64,000 nt of DNA from Pratylenchus scribneri (taxonomy: Eukaryota; Nematoda; Chromadorea; Rhabditida; Pratylenchidae), in NCBI GenBank assembly GCA_030063045.1, contig JAQSEB010000173.1:186001-250000 (forward strand), given 5' to 3'. Each line of letters begins with the position of its first letter. Position 1 is the stretch's first letter. Below the pieces are notes generated by a model. The model had not been told where the DNA came from and made no database searches. It saw only the letters and a program-made list of their open reading frames with translations. Below, piece by piece: positions 1-10,744 of this stretch. The position numbers and the translations under genes are program-made.

Positions 1-1
1 C

Positions 2-1028
<1,027 letters not shown>

Positions 1029-1238
1029 AAATATTCACATTTCCTTTTTAAAAATCTAGTGAAAATCTAGTGAATATAAAAATTATTCAGAATTTCAAAA
1101 ATAATTTTAAAATAAGAAATATTTTCAAAATCTTTTAGGACATATTTTCAATATCTATTCAAAATACCATGAAAAATATTTTAAAAATGGCCATCATATT
1201 CAGAATATTTTGAAAATGGGGCAAAAAATCTGTTTTCC

Positions 1239-1465
1239 CTTGTTCTGATTTATTGTTCTGATTTTTCTCGCGCACCGTTCTGATTTTTTCTTTGTTCTGA
1301 TTTTCTGTTCTGATTTTTTCTTTGTTCTGATTTTCTGTTCTGATTTTTTCTTTGTTCTGATTTTCTGTTCTGATTTTCCCTTGTTCTGATTTTCTGTTCT
1401 CTTGTTCTGATTTTCTGTTCTGATTTCCCCTTGTTCTGATTTTTCTTGCGCACTGTTTCTTCTGA
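1239..1465. repeat. TTGTTCTGATTTT minisatellite
   Basis: Tandem units of about 13-29 bp built on TGTTCTGATTTT with a longer form carrying TTTTTTCTT. The long open frames across it (Lys/Glu/Gln/Arg-rich on the minus strand) are produced by the repeat and are not taken as genes. Confidence 0.85.
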
Positions 1466-1490
1466 TTCTGATTTCACTTATTTTATCATC

Positions 1491-1562
1491 TGCCACAGCT
1501 GGGATTCGAACCCGAGTAGTCAAGTGCCAAAGTCAGCGACATAACATTGAGCTAAGGAGGAT
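1491..1562 (-). repeat. tRNA-like block (possible SINE head)
   Basis: On the minus strand a perfect B-box/T-loop (GGGTTCGAATCCC) lies about 35 bp after an A-box-like TTAGCTCAATG. The T-arm nearly pairs, but the two sides of the acceptor stem do not match and no clean anticodon stem forms. This is therefore not a functional tRNA gene; a tRNA-derived SINE or dead tRNA inside the 891-2113 element fits best. Confidence 0.45.
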
Positions 1563-2189
1563 ATGGATTCTCCTCCATTAAAACATTTATTTATTCCTTT
1601 CATTGCCTTTCTCCAGAATATTCTCAAAATTTAGATATTTTTCGAAAATATTCTGAAAATTTGTTCTATTTTAGGTTGTAAAAATGAATCGAAAAATTTG
1701 GCGAAAATCATAGAATTCTGAAAATTTTCTGAAAATTGTATCCATTTTTAATCTGCATTTTGGGTCTTATTTTCAAAAGCTTATCAAAATGAATACAAAT
1801 ATAAAATTTCAAAATTATTAAATTCTCAAAATGTTCCCTGAATTTTAGTAATTTTAAGAATATTATAACAGTTGATGTATTTTCACTCAATTTTGTAAAT
1901 ATGTAAATTTTGAACATATTTTTTTCCTTTTATGTTCAAAATCTTTTGAATTTATTTTGAATTGAATTTTCAGAATTTTATTCATTTCTAATATATTTTA
2001 GCAATTTAGCTGTGCTCAATATATATTGAGGATTTTTTCCTTTTTTAAAAAATTTTCAAAATTACAATGAAATTTTCAAAATATTTTGCACATATTTTCT
2101 TTGTGACTCCGGGCATTATCGATTCAAAACCGGTTTAGAAAAATTGAACTTTGGTTTTATAGTTCTTTATATTATAAATAAATCAGCAT

Positions 2190-2365
2190 GCCCCAATGAG
2201 TGGAGCATGAATCTGCAATTTATTTCGAATTTAAAAATAAAAAAGTTTATTACCATTTTAATAAAGCAGATCACCTAAGTACCTTACACTATCTTAATGG
2301 CCATAACTTCTTTAATTTTGAATTTTATTCGAAATTTACTGACAGATTTATGCTTTGCTCATAGA
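2190..2365. repeat. Imperfect hairpin repeat
   Basis: ATGAGTGGAGCATGAATCTG near 2196 is mirrored, with changes, by CAGATTTATGCTTTGCTCAT near 2343-2362, with TTATTTCGAATT/AATTTTATTCGAAAT inside. It contains no gene. Confidence 0.5.
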
Positions 2366-2618
2366 GGAGCGTCGATTGTTGATGTCTATAAGACCAAAAA
2401 TACGATGTTCAATTTTTTGCACACCGTTTTATGAACGGCGTTAACAATTGAACTAATTTAATATTAAGTTAATTAAAAACTAATTATATTCAGGATCCCC
2501 AACATCTAAAACCTCAAATAACATGTTTTCAGTAAAAAAAATTCAATAATTTTTGAAAAATGTGGGCGGGCAAATTTATTACCGAATGAATTAATCCAAA
2601 TTCCAAATCAAAACACAG

Positions 2619-2940
2619 AAGTCCATTGGTCGCTCTCGTCAAATAATCCACTGTGCTGCCCCAATTGAACGTGTCGAAAATGCAGCAAGTTCATCATCCA
2701 TTTCGAACATTGCCGTAAATGATTCCACTCAATCGAATTTGGTATGATTTAAATAGTTTAATAAGCAAACAAAACACTAATATTTAGGTAACCCCTCACC
2801 ACATGAACACCGTACGCGATACAATTGACAAAATTACTCTCAAATTTGAATGCTTCAAATGCCATGGCCTTGGGTTGACAGGCTGCTATCAAGGCTCTTC
2901 ATTTTGTGTTACTTGTTGCGGACATCCGGAGTGCGTTTAA
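2619..2940 (+). CDS. Cysteine-rich protein, C-terminal exons
   Basis: Two exons, 2619-2741 and 2788-2940, join in phase 0 across a 46-bp GT/AG intron and end in TAA; AATAAA follows at 2960. The upstream exon begins after an ACACAG acceptor, so the 5' part is missing or unrecognised. The last 30 residues hold eight cysteines (CFKCHG, TGC, CVTCCG, EC patterns) and resemble a small zinc-binding ribbon; the preceding part is Ser/Asn-rich. I do not recognise the family. No start codon or signal peptide is visible, and the upstream region is repeat, so this may be a gene remnant. Confidence 0.55.
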
Positions 2941-3535
2941 AGTGTTACCATTCACCAACAATAAAAGAGGGAAAAGAATGGGTGCGCAATTTTGGGATAT
3001 CATTTAATATGGATCATTTTTTATTCATCATTAATTTGTATTTGAAAATCGTTTTATAAAGTTTATTATGGAGAAAGAAGCCGTCAATACCTCTTTTTCC
3101 TAAAAAAATAACTTTTTTACCTCCAATGACCCCAATTTTTGAATTTTTTTACATAAAATCTTAAAATAAATGGAATGAAGCTCTCTCAGTCGAATAAGAA
3201 AAATCTAGGTATGCTTTGAAGAATCTTTATCCTAGCCCTGATCCGAATCTTACGATATCCTAATCCTATCCTTAGCCCCTAGGACCCATGCTCCGACCCT
3301 AACCAATATTTAAATTAATTTAATTTAATGAATTATTTTTTGCTTGCAACAAATTTATCAACATTTGTAAAATGACAGATGAATAATAAATGGATGATAA
3401 CATAAAATTGTGGCCCAAAAAATCAAAAATGTATGTTTTTTTTAAATCTCATCATTTTAAAATCAATTGTATCCAATCCATCCACACTATCCATCATCCC
3501 CCAATGTGTCATTTCTGCAAATGATGAATCAATTT
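2941..3535. other. Intergenic, degenerate CCTAGCCC repeat
   Basis: AT-rich spacer. Around 3230-3305 it carries a decayed tract of CCTAGCCCTGA/CCTAATCC units ending in GGACCCATGC, the same motif found at 18.4, 19.6 and 29.5 kb. No gene seen. Confidence 0.5.
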
Positions 3536-4309
3536 CTATTGATTGTGTCTATTTTCATCTACATCGTCGCTGATGTCACTATCACCATCTTGAGAGACAA
3601 GTTTTTCGGCATCTGCGATGTGAATTTTGAAGTGTGAATATTTTAGGGAATGGATGAGATTTTATTTAATTTCTTAAAAATAATACAGAAGAAAATTTTT
3701 TGGGTGGATTATATTTTCGGAAAATCCCCAACTTTTGTCAATTCTATAAATTTTCAAATTTTGTTTTGGTCATTGGGTTAGTTTTGGGTTGATAATGCGC
3801 AATATTTTTAAAATCCGTCATATATTACCTGGATCACATTCATCACATCCACTCCACACGGCATCATCATAAGTGTGTCCACAATTGTCGCATACAACAT
3901 CCGCACGTTTTCGTCGAATAAGCACACTTGATTGTTTTTGCATTTCGCAATGCCCGCCTTTTTGTTTCAATAAACCATCAACAGTCTTACAACAATTTGT
4001 ACGGCAAAATGCAAGTTTAGAATTCAAATCAACTTTCATTTTTGGATTCAAAGCAGCGTGATGAGCTTTTTCATTCGTTGATTTCATCTCTTTATGTTTT
4101 ACATTGACATGATTTCCGACCAGTTCCGCCGATTTCGCTTTTTTATTTGCCCCGCCTTGAGGGGAATGTGCCGATTTTATTTGAGAATGGGCATTTCCAT
4201 GCGATTTTCCATGCAATTTGTTTGAACCTTTCATGGCTTCACCGGTCGAGAATAAACCAAAATAGATGGCAAAAATGCAAATCAGAGCAATAGTTGAAAG
4301 GGAATTCAT
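3536..4309 (-). CDS. Secreted cysteine-rich proprotein, paralogue 1
   Basis: Two exons, 4309-3829 and 3612-3536, join in phase 1 to give 185 residues. The ATG at 4309 starts a clear signal peptide (hydrophobic IALICIFAIYFGLF, then a small-residue stretch). A basic, His/Lys/Ser-rich region follows (to about residue 100), then a CxxxCC cluster, a furin-type site LIRRKRA, a CxxC-x11-CxxC module that could bind zinc, and a short acidic tail (SDISDDVDE) encoded by exon 2. The layout predicts export through the Golgi and cleavage at RRKR, releasing a small two-CxxC peptide. The paralogue at 7.0-9.4 kb has the same order. I know no named family; an extracellular signal or host-directed effector is a guess. 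Both exons are in good coding shape. Confidence 0.8.
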
Positions 4310-4451
4310 TTTTGAAGGATTTAAAATTTATTTGGGATTTGAGAAATTGATAGATTTATGATTTGTATGGGAATTGCCGCGCATTTTTATATTGCCAAAC
4401 TTATACGCGCGCGAATAAAATCAGACAAAATATCATCCCTAAAAATCAATT

Positions 4452-4602
4452 TTAGCTATCCATTTTTGCAGGAATATTTGCCTCATTTGGCCCACTTTCG
4501 GTGGAAAAATTCAGTCACGAATGATCAAATGGCCATAATTTTTTTCCTGACTGAAATAGGGCCAAATGAGACAAATATTCCTGCAAAAATGGATAGCTAT
4601 AA
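4452..4602. repeat. Long perfect-arm hairpin upstream of paralogue 1
   Basis: The left arm TAGCTATCCATTTTTGCAGG (continuing through AATATTTGCCTCATTTGGCCC) is repeated in inverted form at about 4562-4602 with few changes. A related hairpin lies upstream of the second paralogue near 9.68-9.88 kb, which points to duplication of the gene with its flank or to the same transposon in both places. Confidence 0.7.
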
Positions 4603-4877
4603 TTTATCTTGTACGTGTGATTTTTTGTAAAATTTACGGTTGATTTTTCGCAAAATTTACATTTGATCAATTTGCAATAATTATTACCAAAAATTACCCC
4701 ATAGGAAAAAAAGACTAAAAATGGCCTAGTAGAAGAAAATTTGGGCAAAAAATTAATTAATTGGCACACAAAAAGATGTATTAAATTCTAAAAGATGCAA
4801 AAATGTTAGAATTTCAATACATATATTTTGTCAGATTTTTCATTGCATACATTGTAGGTATTACTATTTCATTTTAG

Positions 4878-5573
4878 CCATCTTTTTTTGAAATATTTAC
4901 CAAGAAAACATCTTCATTTTCAAATTTCTCTGATTATTTGCGATACCCTAAATTGCCTACCCTACTCGAAAATATTCAAACAATTCGGACCTTTGCCTAT
5001 GAAAATAATAATTACTTGATTCAATGGTTGAATAAATCACTTCCTGATCATAAACCAAAATTTATATTTCAACCTACATCAGATACAAATGCAAAATATG
5101 TTCTTATTGATAAAATTAAGGAGGTTATTTAAATTCTTTATTTAAATTAATTATTTTTACTATTTTGGAAATTCATTGAATCTAACCAACCGGCAAATTT
5201 CATATTACCATTCAAATGGGGACCAGATTATCCAGTTTTTTGTTTGGAACATGGACAAACTGGAGAAGTTCTTGCACTTTATCAAAATGTCAATGCAAAT
5301 CCACAAATATTTAATGCGAGGCAATTTCTTGTTCGACACGCAAAAGGCGAGGAACATTTAAGGGCCGAATGGGAGGAACAATTGCAGCGACCAATGCCAG
5401 ATGATTTGCCTAGTGACAACACTATTTATATTTTTTATCAAAGGAATTGGGGTAAAATATTTCTTTTTAGAAAATTTTAACATTTTAAAAATTTAGGAAT
5501 TCTAAAAATTCCAATAAAATTCGTCATCAGAGGCGAATCGCTGAACCCAGAAAATGAAGACAATCACAAATAA
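4878..5573 (+). pseudogene. Decayed F-box-family gene, 3' exons only
   Basis: Three coding blocks, 4878-5123, 5169-5451 and 5497-5573, match the C-terminal half of the gene at 21.0-25.5 kb (shared WLNK...KPKF, IDKIKE and TGEVL segments and the same phases). The acceptor before 5169 reads TTTTGG instead of an AG, so the first intron cannot be spliced normally and readthrough hits TAA. No F-box exon or start codon is found upstream. The final intron (5452-5496) is intact and the last block ends at TAA. Best read as a truncated, splice-dead copy; a very recent loss is likely because the frames remain open. Confidence 0.7.
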
Positions 5574-6019
5574 TGATAATGTTTTTCGATAAAAATTAAA
5601 TTCATTTTTTCTTAATTTATTTATTTTCATAATTTTTTAAGGATTAAAGGCAGTAATATGAAATTAAAGATATTGGAATTTGTATTTTGTAAGTAGCGTT
5701 GTATGTTTTAGGTTAAATTAAAAAATTTTCCTTCAATTAATTAAATAAACTATATTTAAAAATATATGAATTGCCCATAAAAATCTTATATATTTTGGCC
5801 ATTGCGAAATTATTTAATTAATTTAACGTTGATTGAATTTGAATAAAGGATTTGTTGTATATGAGATATTATTATTATTAAAAATGTATTAAAAATTTCA
5901 TTTCATCAGAATCGATTATATTTTCTGACCACAAGAATTGCCGTTTTTAGAGAGCGATAAAAATAATATAATAATTAAAATAATTTTCATTATTTATTTT
6001 ATGTCAATCCCATTTAGCA
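5574..6019. other. Intergenic AT-rich spacer
   Basis: No open frame of interest, no RNA gene and no clear repeat apart from A/T-rich runs. Confidence 0.5.
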
Positions 6020-6027
6020 TAAGTATG

Positions 6028-6855
6028 CAGTGTTTTCATGATACCAAAATTTTCAATATGATATGATAGTGATAGTGATATGATGGTCAAAACGGTATCA
6101 TTCAAAATGATATGATATGATAATGATAGTGACAATTATCACTATCATATCACTATCATATCACTATCATATCATATTAGCACTATCATTATCATATCAT
6201 TTTTCTATCATTATCATTTAGAAAAAAACCGAGAAAAATATATTACAAAATCGTCAAAAATTTTTATACCGACATTTCAACAAAATTTTCTTTCCAAATT
6301 AAATAATTTTCATTTGTTAGATAAATAAGTTTATTTGGATTTCATTTTTTAAAAGAATATTGGCTAAAAAAAACTTTCTACCGGAATGCTTGAAGAAATT
6401 TGAATAAATATTTAAGGTCAATATAAAATTTCCCAATCCTCCCAGAAGCTTCCAATGCAAAAAATTTTTTTAAATTTTAAATTATTTAAATTTTGGATTT
6501 TTTAAATTTAATTCAGAATCGTATATGAAAAATTCATTAATGAATATTTAAGAAAGAGAGTTTCATAAGAAAAAATTAGATTGCTTAAAATGCCAATAAA
6601 GGTCCAGGAATAATAATTTAGTCAAAAATTGGAAAATTTTTTTGGAAATTCTTTGAAAAATGGACAAAATTTTAAAAAATTTTTTGAAAATTGCCTGCTT
6701 TCAACTATCATGATACTATCATGATAGTATCACTTTTTTATGATAGAAAATTTCTCAAAATGATATGATACTGATATGATAGTCAAAGTGCTATCATATC
6801 ACTATCATATCATTATCAATTATCATATCATATTAACACTATCATGAAAACACTG
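6028..6855. mobile_element. Non-autonomous hAT-like element, 8-bp TSD
   Basis: Exact 16-bp terminal inverted repeats, CAGTGTTTTCATGATA at 6028 and its complement ending at 6855, are flanked on both sides by TAAGTATG (6020-6027 and 6856-6863). CAGTG termini and an 8-bp duplication are the hAT signature. The 828-bp interior has no transposase. Both subterminal regions are arrays of TATCATATCAC/GTGATATGATA units, which could act as transposase-binding arrays. It sits between the two secreted-protein paralogues. Confidence 0.85.
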
Positions 6856-7020
6856 TAAGTATGCCTCAATATAATGATCGTCATTATTTTATAATAATCG
6901 CATTCTGTTAATTCCCCAATCAATCATATAAAATTGTCATAAATTCCCCAAATAGCATTTTTCATCAAGAATGCATAATTTTACAATTAAATTCTTTTCA
7001 TATTCTTCCAATTTAATCAA

Positions 7021-9443
7021 TCATTGCCACTCACTCCAATCAGTGTTCTCAATCTCATTATCACTTTGACCATTCACCGATTCCTCATCATCCGTTTCAA
7101 CTTCTGTATCATTGCTCACTGTTTTAGCCTCAATTTCCGACTCTGTTTGGGATAAAAAACATTACAATTTTTTCCACATTTTCAATAAGTTTTTTTTTGA
7201 CATTTTCAATATTTTTTCTCAATAAATTAAATATTTCCCTTTTTAGAAGATGGGAAAAAATTAAAATTAAAAATAAATATGAAAATTCAATCAATGATTT
7301 TTTTAGGTGAATGAATAGATTGTAGTCGATTTCGATTTGACTCATTTTAAAACCGCAAATGGGAGAGACAAAAAATCGGCCTTTTTTCAAAAATTGAAAA
7401 CCGGGCTTTAAAACAGACACTTTAAAATGCTTTTCCATACTGTAATTAAAAATTCCATTTTGGTTGCAACAAATTTATCAGCATTCCTTTTAAAAATATT
7501 CCATTGGATCACACATCACATAATATTGTCATAAATTATAATCCAATATAAAATTTTTCATCATGAATGTGCTTAACTCAATTCAATTCATTATTCTTTT
7601 CCATATATTCTTTCATCCCCATTCATCCAATCACTAATCATCATCTTCATCGTCCGTATTGTCTTCTTCTTCATTGTCAGTGCTGCTGTCTACATAGAAA
7701 TTATTGTCTTCATCATCGTCAATATTGTAATTATTTTATTCATTGCCATTGTTCTCTCCCTCAATTTCACTTCCATTATCACTTTCCTCCTCATCCTCAT
7801 CATCATCATCATCATCAACATTGTCTTCTGATTCGCTCTCCGGTTCAGCTCCTTGGGGCAAATATAGGGTACTTCCAGGAACATTATAAATTCTTGTGTT
7901 GCCATCAGAGCTTTCAGCGGGATTTCTCTCAGTGGTGACATCGCCCAGAAGGTTTTGCGCAGCTATAAATGAACAGCATATACTCCAAAATTTTCCCCGT
8001 TATTAATATTTCAATTATATTATATTATACATAAATTTTTATAGGAATTCCCAAAAATTTGATGGATAATTTGATTATCTCGTCGTCATCCAAATAATTT
8101 TTTATTGTAATTTACGTTGATTTTTCCGGAATTGCTGAAAATTTTTAACCATTTTTTTAAACTAGAGATCGATGTGAAACTAGATCTCGCCAAGATTTTC
8201 CGAGTCTTAGTCCGAGAGTCAACCGAGATCCTCGGTCCGAGATCTCGTTCGGTCTACACATAGGAAAAATAAGACCCAAAAAATGATTTTTCGAGATTTT
8301 TATATAAATTATTGAACTTTTTTCTTATTTTATTTCTTTTTATTTCTTTTTATTGTTATCTTATTTTTTTCATTTTTTAAATATTTTTTAGAAAATTTGA
8401 AAATCGACTAGAGAAATTTTTCATTCTCGGCGAGATCTCGATAATATTTTAACGAGAACTTTCGTGTCAAAGACGGAACGGGACCTAGATTTTTCCGAGA
8501 TTCTCTGTCCGAGATCTCGTTCGGTCTACCTAGGCGGCCTATCTCAAGTTTACTGCCTTTATCCCCGACTATCCCTCTATTCATATTCATATCCCATTCA
8601 ATTTCGACTTATTTTTAGGATATTTTATTTTTCCTACCATTAGGAAAGCATCTGGGGCACATATTCCATTCGGTATCATTGTAATTATCCCAACAACTGT
8701 TGCATTCAACCCATGCACGTTTTCGTCGAATAAGCAGAGTGGATTGTTTCTGATTTTGGCAATTGCCTTCTTTTTGTACTAATAAACCATCGGTGGTTTT
8801 ACAACATTTTATATGGCAAAATTTAAGTTGAGAATTCAAATTATCAATTTTAGCAGTAACCACTGAATGCTTTTTGTTTTTGTCCAATTTGCCCAATGCA
8901 CTGTCTACTTTAGTTTTTGTTTATAAATTTTAGATGTATTTATAGTCTATATATAATTATTGTCTCTTTATCGATTTTAAATTTTCAATTATATAGTAAT
9001 AAGAAAGAATAGTTACACTTATCAAATTTATTAATTATATTTATTATACCGGCTGGCTTATTGATATTCTTTTTCAATGACTGCAGTTGTGATTTTTCGT
9101 TTTTAACAGTCAGCTTCTTTCCTTTTCGTACTACCTTTTCGCTTGCATGCTTATTTACACTGCCGGCTTTATTTTTTCGATTCGAAGCGGAATGCTTATT
9201 AGCTTTTGCATTGTTCAATTTTATTCGATGTTTCATATCGTTATGATTTCCTATTCTTTTGATTGGTTTCACTTTTTTAATTGCCCCGCCCTGAGGAGAA
9301 TGTGCCCATTTTATCAGAGAATGGCCATTTCCATGCGGTTTTCCATTCAATTTTTTTGAACCTTTTGTGGCTTCACCGGTCATGAATAAATCAAAATAGA
9401 TGGCAAAAATACAAATTAGAGCAATGGTTGAAAGGGGATTCAT
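7021..9443 (-). CDS. Secreted cysteine-rich proprotein, paralogue 2
   Basis: Exons 9443-9019, 8900-8638 and 7962-7736 join in phases 2 and 1 to give 304 residues ending at TAA 7738-7736. The order matches paralogue 1: signal peptide, long Lys/His/Asn-rich region, CxxxCC cluster, LIRRKRA processing site, CxxC-x11-CxxC module, then a much longer acidic tail with a run of Asp. After the TAA the same frame stays open for 33 more acidic codons to TAG at 7634. Another acidic exon with its own CAAACAG acceptor lies at 7142-7021 (39 codons, TGA) and can be joined in phase 1 from GGAA|GTGAAA inside exon 3, bypassing the TAA. Alternative C-termini or a recent nonsense change are both possible. Function unknown; see paralogue 1. 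Confidence 0.75.
8165..8545. repeat. CGAGATCTCG-rich direct repeat in intron
   Basis: TCCGAGATCTCGTTCGGTCT occurs at about 8237 and 8510, each preceded by a diverged TTTTCCGAG block, inside intron 2 of the secreted paralogue. GC content is higher than in the surroundings. Repeat origin is likely; no gene. Confidence 0.6.
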
Positions 9444-9654
9444 TTTTTTTGAGGATTTGAATTGGTAAATGGGATTTGGAAAATGGATTTATGTTTTTTA
9501 GATGAATTGCCGTACATTTTTATATTGCCAAATTTAATTAATCCAAATTAATCAAATAAAATAAAGAATCAAAAATCAAAATCAATCCTATAAAATTTAA
9601 TTAAATTTTAATTTTGCCGGAATATTTGCCTTATTTTCACCACTTGATTGACGA

Positions 9655-9905
9655 CATTTGTGATAAAAAAAAATCAATTAGCTATCCATTTTACCGTAAA
9701 ATTTGTCATATGGCGCATTTACGAATAATTAAATGGCTCATAAATCCAACATATGGAGGATGGCATTTGAGCCGGCCATGAATATGCGCGCACGCTCGAA
9801 TAAAATCAGACAAAAAATCACTCGTAAAAATCAATTATCCTATCCTTTTTTCCGGAAAATTTGCCTTTGGCTCGCTCACGAATGATCAAAAATTAACTGG
9901 CCTTC
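9655..9905. repeat. Hairpin repeat upstream of paralogue 2
   Basis: Contains AGCTATCCATTTTACCG and AATAAAATCAGACAAAAAATC segments shared with 4410-4600, in the same position relative to the secreted gene. More decayed than the first copy. Confidence 0.5.
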
Positions 9906-10141
9906 CATAAAATCCAGACAGAAAAGAAAGGCCATATGGAATTGATGATTGACATTTGAATTTGAACATCAAAAATCAAAATTAAACGGTTGAATCCAAT
10001 TTTTCAATCACTATTCTCATTTTTGTCTAATAATTATAAAAAATTTATTCAATTATTTTATTTCTCTGCACTCTGAGTTTATTATAAATATATTTTTAAA
10101 ATTAATTCATTAAAAATAATGATATGTCATAGTTGGAAATT

Positions 10142-10377
10142 CGGTACTTATCTCATTTGTTTCCGCTTTTTTGATCAGTTGGAAAAAGTGAAAGGATCCG
10201 TTTCCCCCCTTTGGGTGATCAAAATTATGGTTAAGGTTATATAGAGTCATTCAAATGATAGGTATCATCCAAGATAATCCCTAATGTCACTAACCCTAAT
10301 CCTGAAGGCCAATAAGAGTATCCATCATTTTTTTTCTAAGTTGACCCAAAAAGCGAATACAAACGAGAAAAATACCG
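10142..10377. repeat. Fold-back element, GGTACTT...AAATACC family, copy 1
   Basis: The left end GGTACTTATCTCATTTGTTT...CGCTTTTTT is mirrored by AAAAAGCGAATACAAACGAGAAAAATACC at the right end. The second copy is at 32818-33055 with longer, cleaner arms. Length about 235 bp; non-coding. Confidence 0.7.
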
Positions 10378-10744
10378 GAAATTCTACTCGATGGTTGAAA
10401 ATTTGACTAAATGTTAGTATATATATCATCTAAAATTGCTGAAAATAGAATGTAAATTAATCAATAAATTACATAAGCAAGCAAAGATTAAACCTATATT
10501 TATCAAATTTTTACTTATATAAATTTAATTTTGTGTTACGAATAAATTTTAGTGTATTTCAAAAATTAATAGGCCATAAATTTCCATTCCAATTGAAATA
10601 TAATAAATAAAATAATTTTTAAAATTTATAAATAATAATTAATAATGGCATAATTTAATGCGATTTAAATAAAATATGTAAATTTTTCTTTATCTCAAAT
10701 TACAAATTTTTTAATTTTTTTTGCATAATTTTCCCTATAAATTA

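Noticed and set aside
1200..1523. Lys/Arg/Glu/Gln-rich minus-strand frames
   Set aside because: Translation of the TGTTCTGATTTT minisatellite, in two frames at once.
1491..1562. Candidate tRNA gene from a perfect B-box
   Set aside because: Acceptor stem does not pair and no anticodon arm forms; kept only as a tRNA-like repeat.
6055..6200. CRISPR-like array from repeated TATCATATCAC
   Set aside because: Units are contiguous without spacers and belong to a transposon end; the genome is eukaryotic.
7567..7938. His/Cys-rich 123-codon plus-strand frame
   Set aside because: Antisense shadow of the acidic Asp/Glu exon of the secreted paralogue (GAT repeats read as ATC/CAT).
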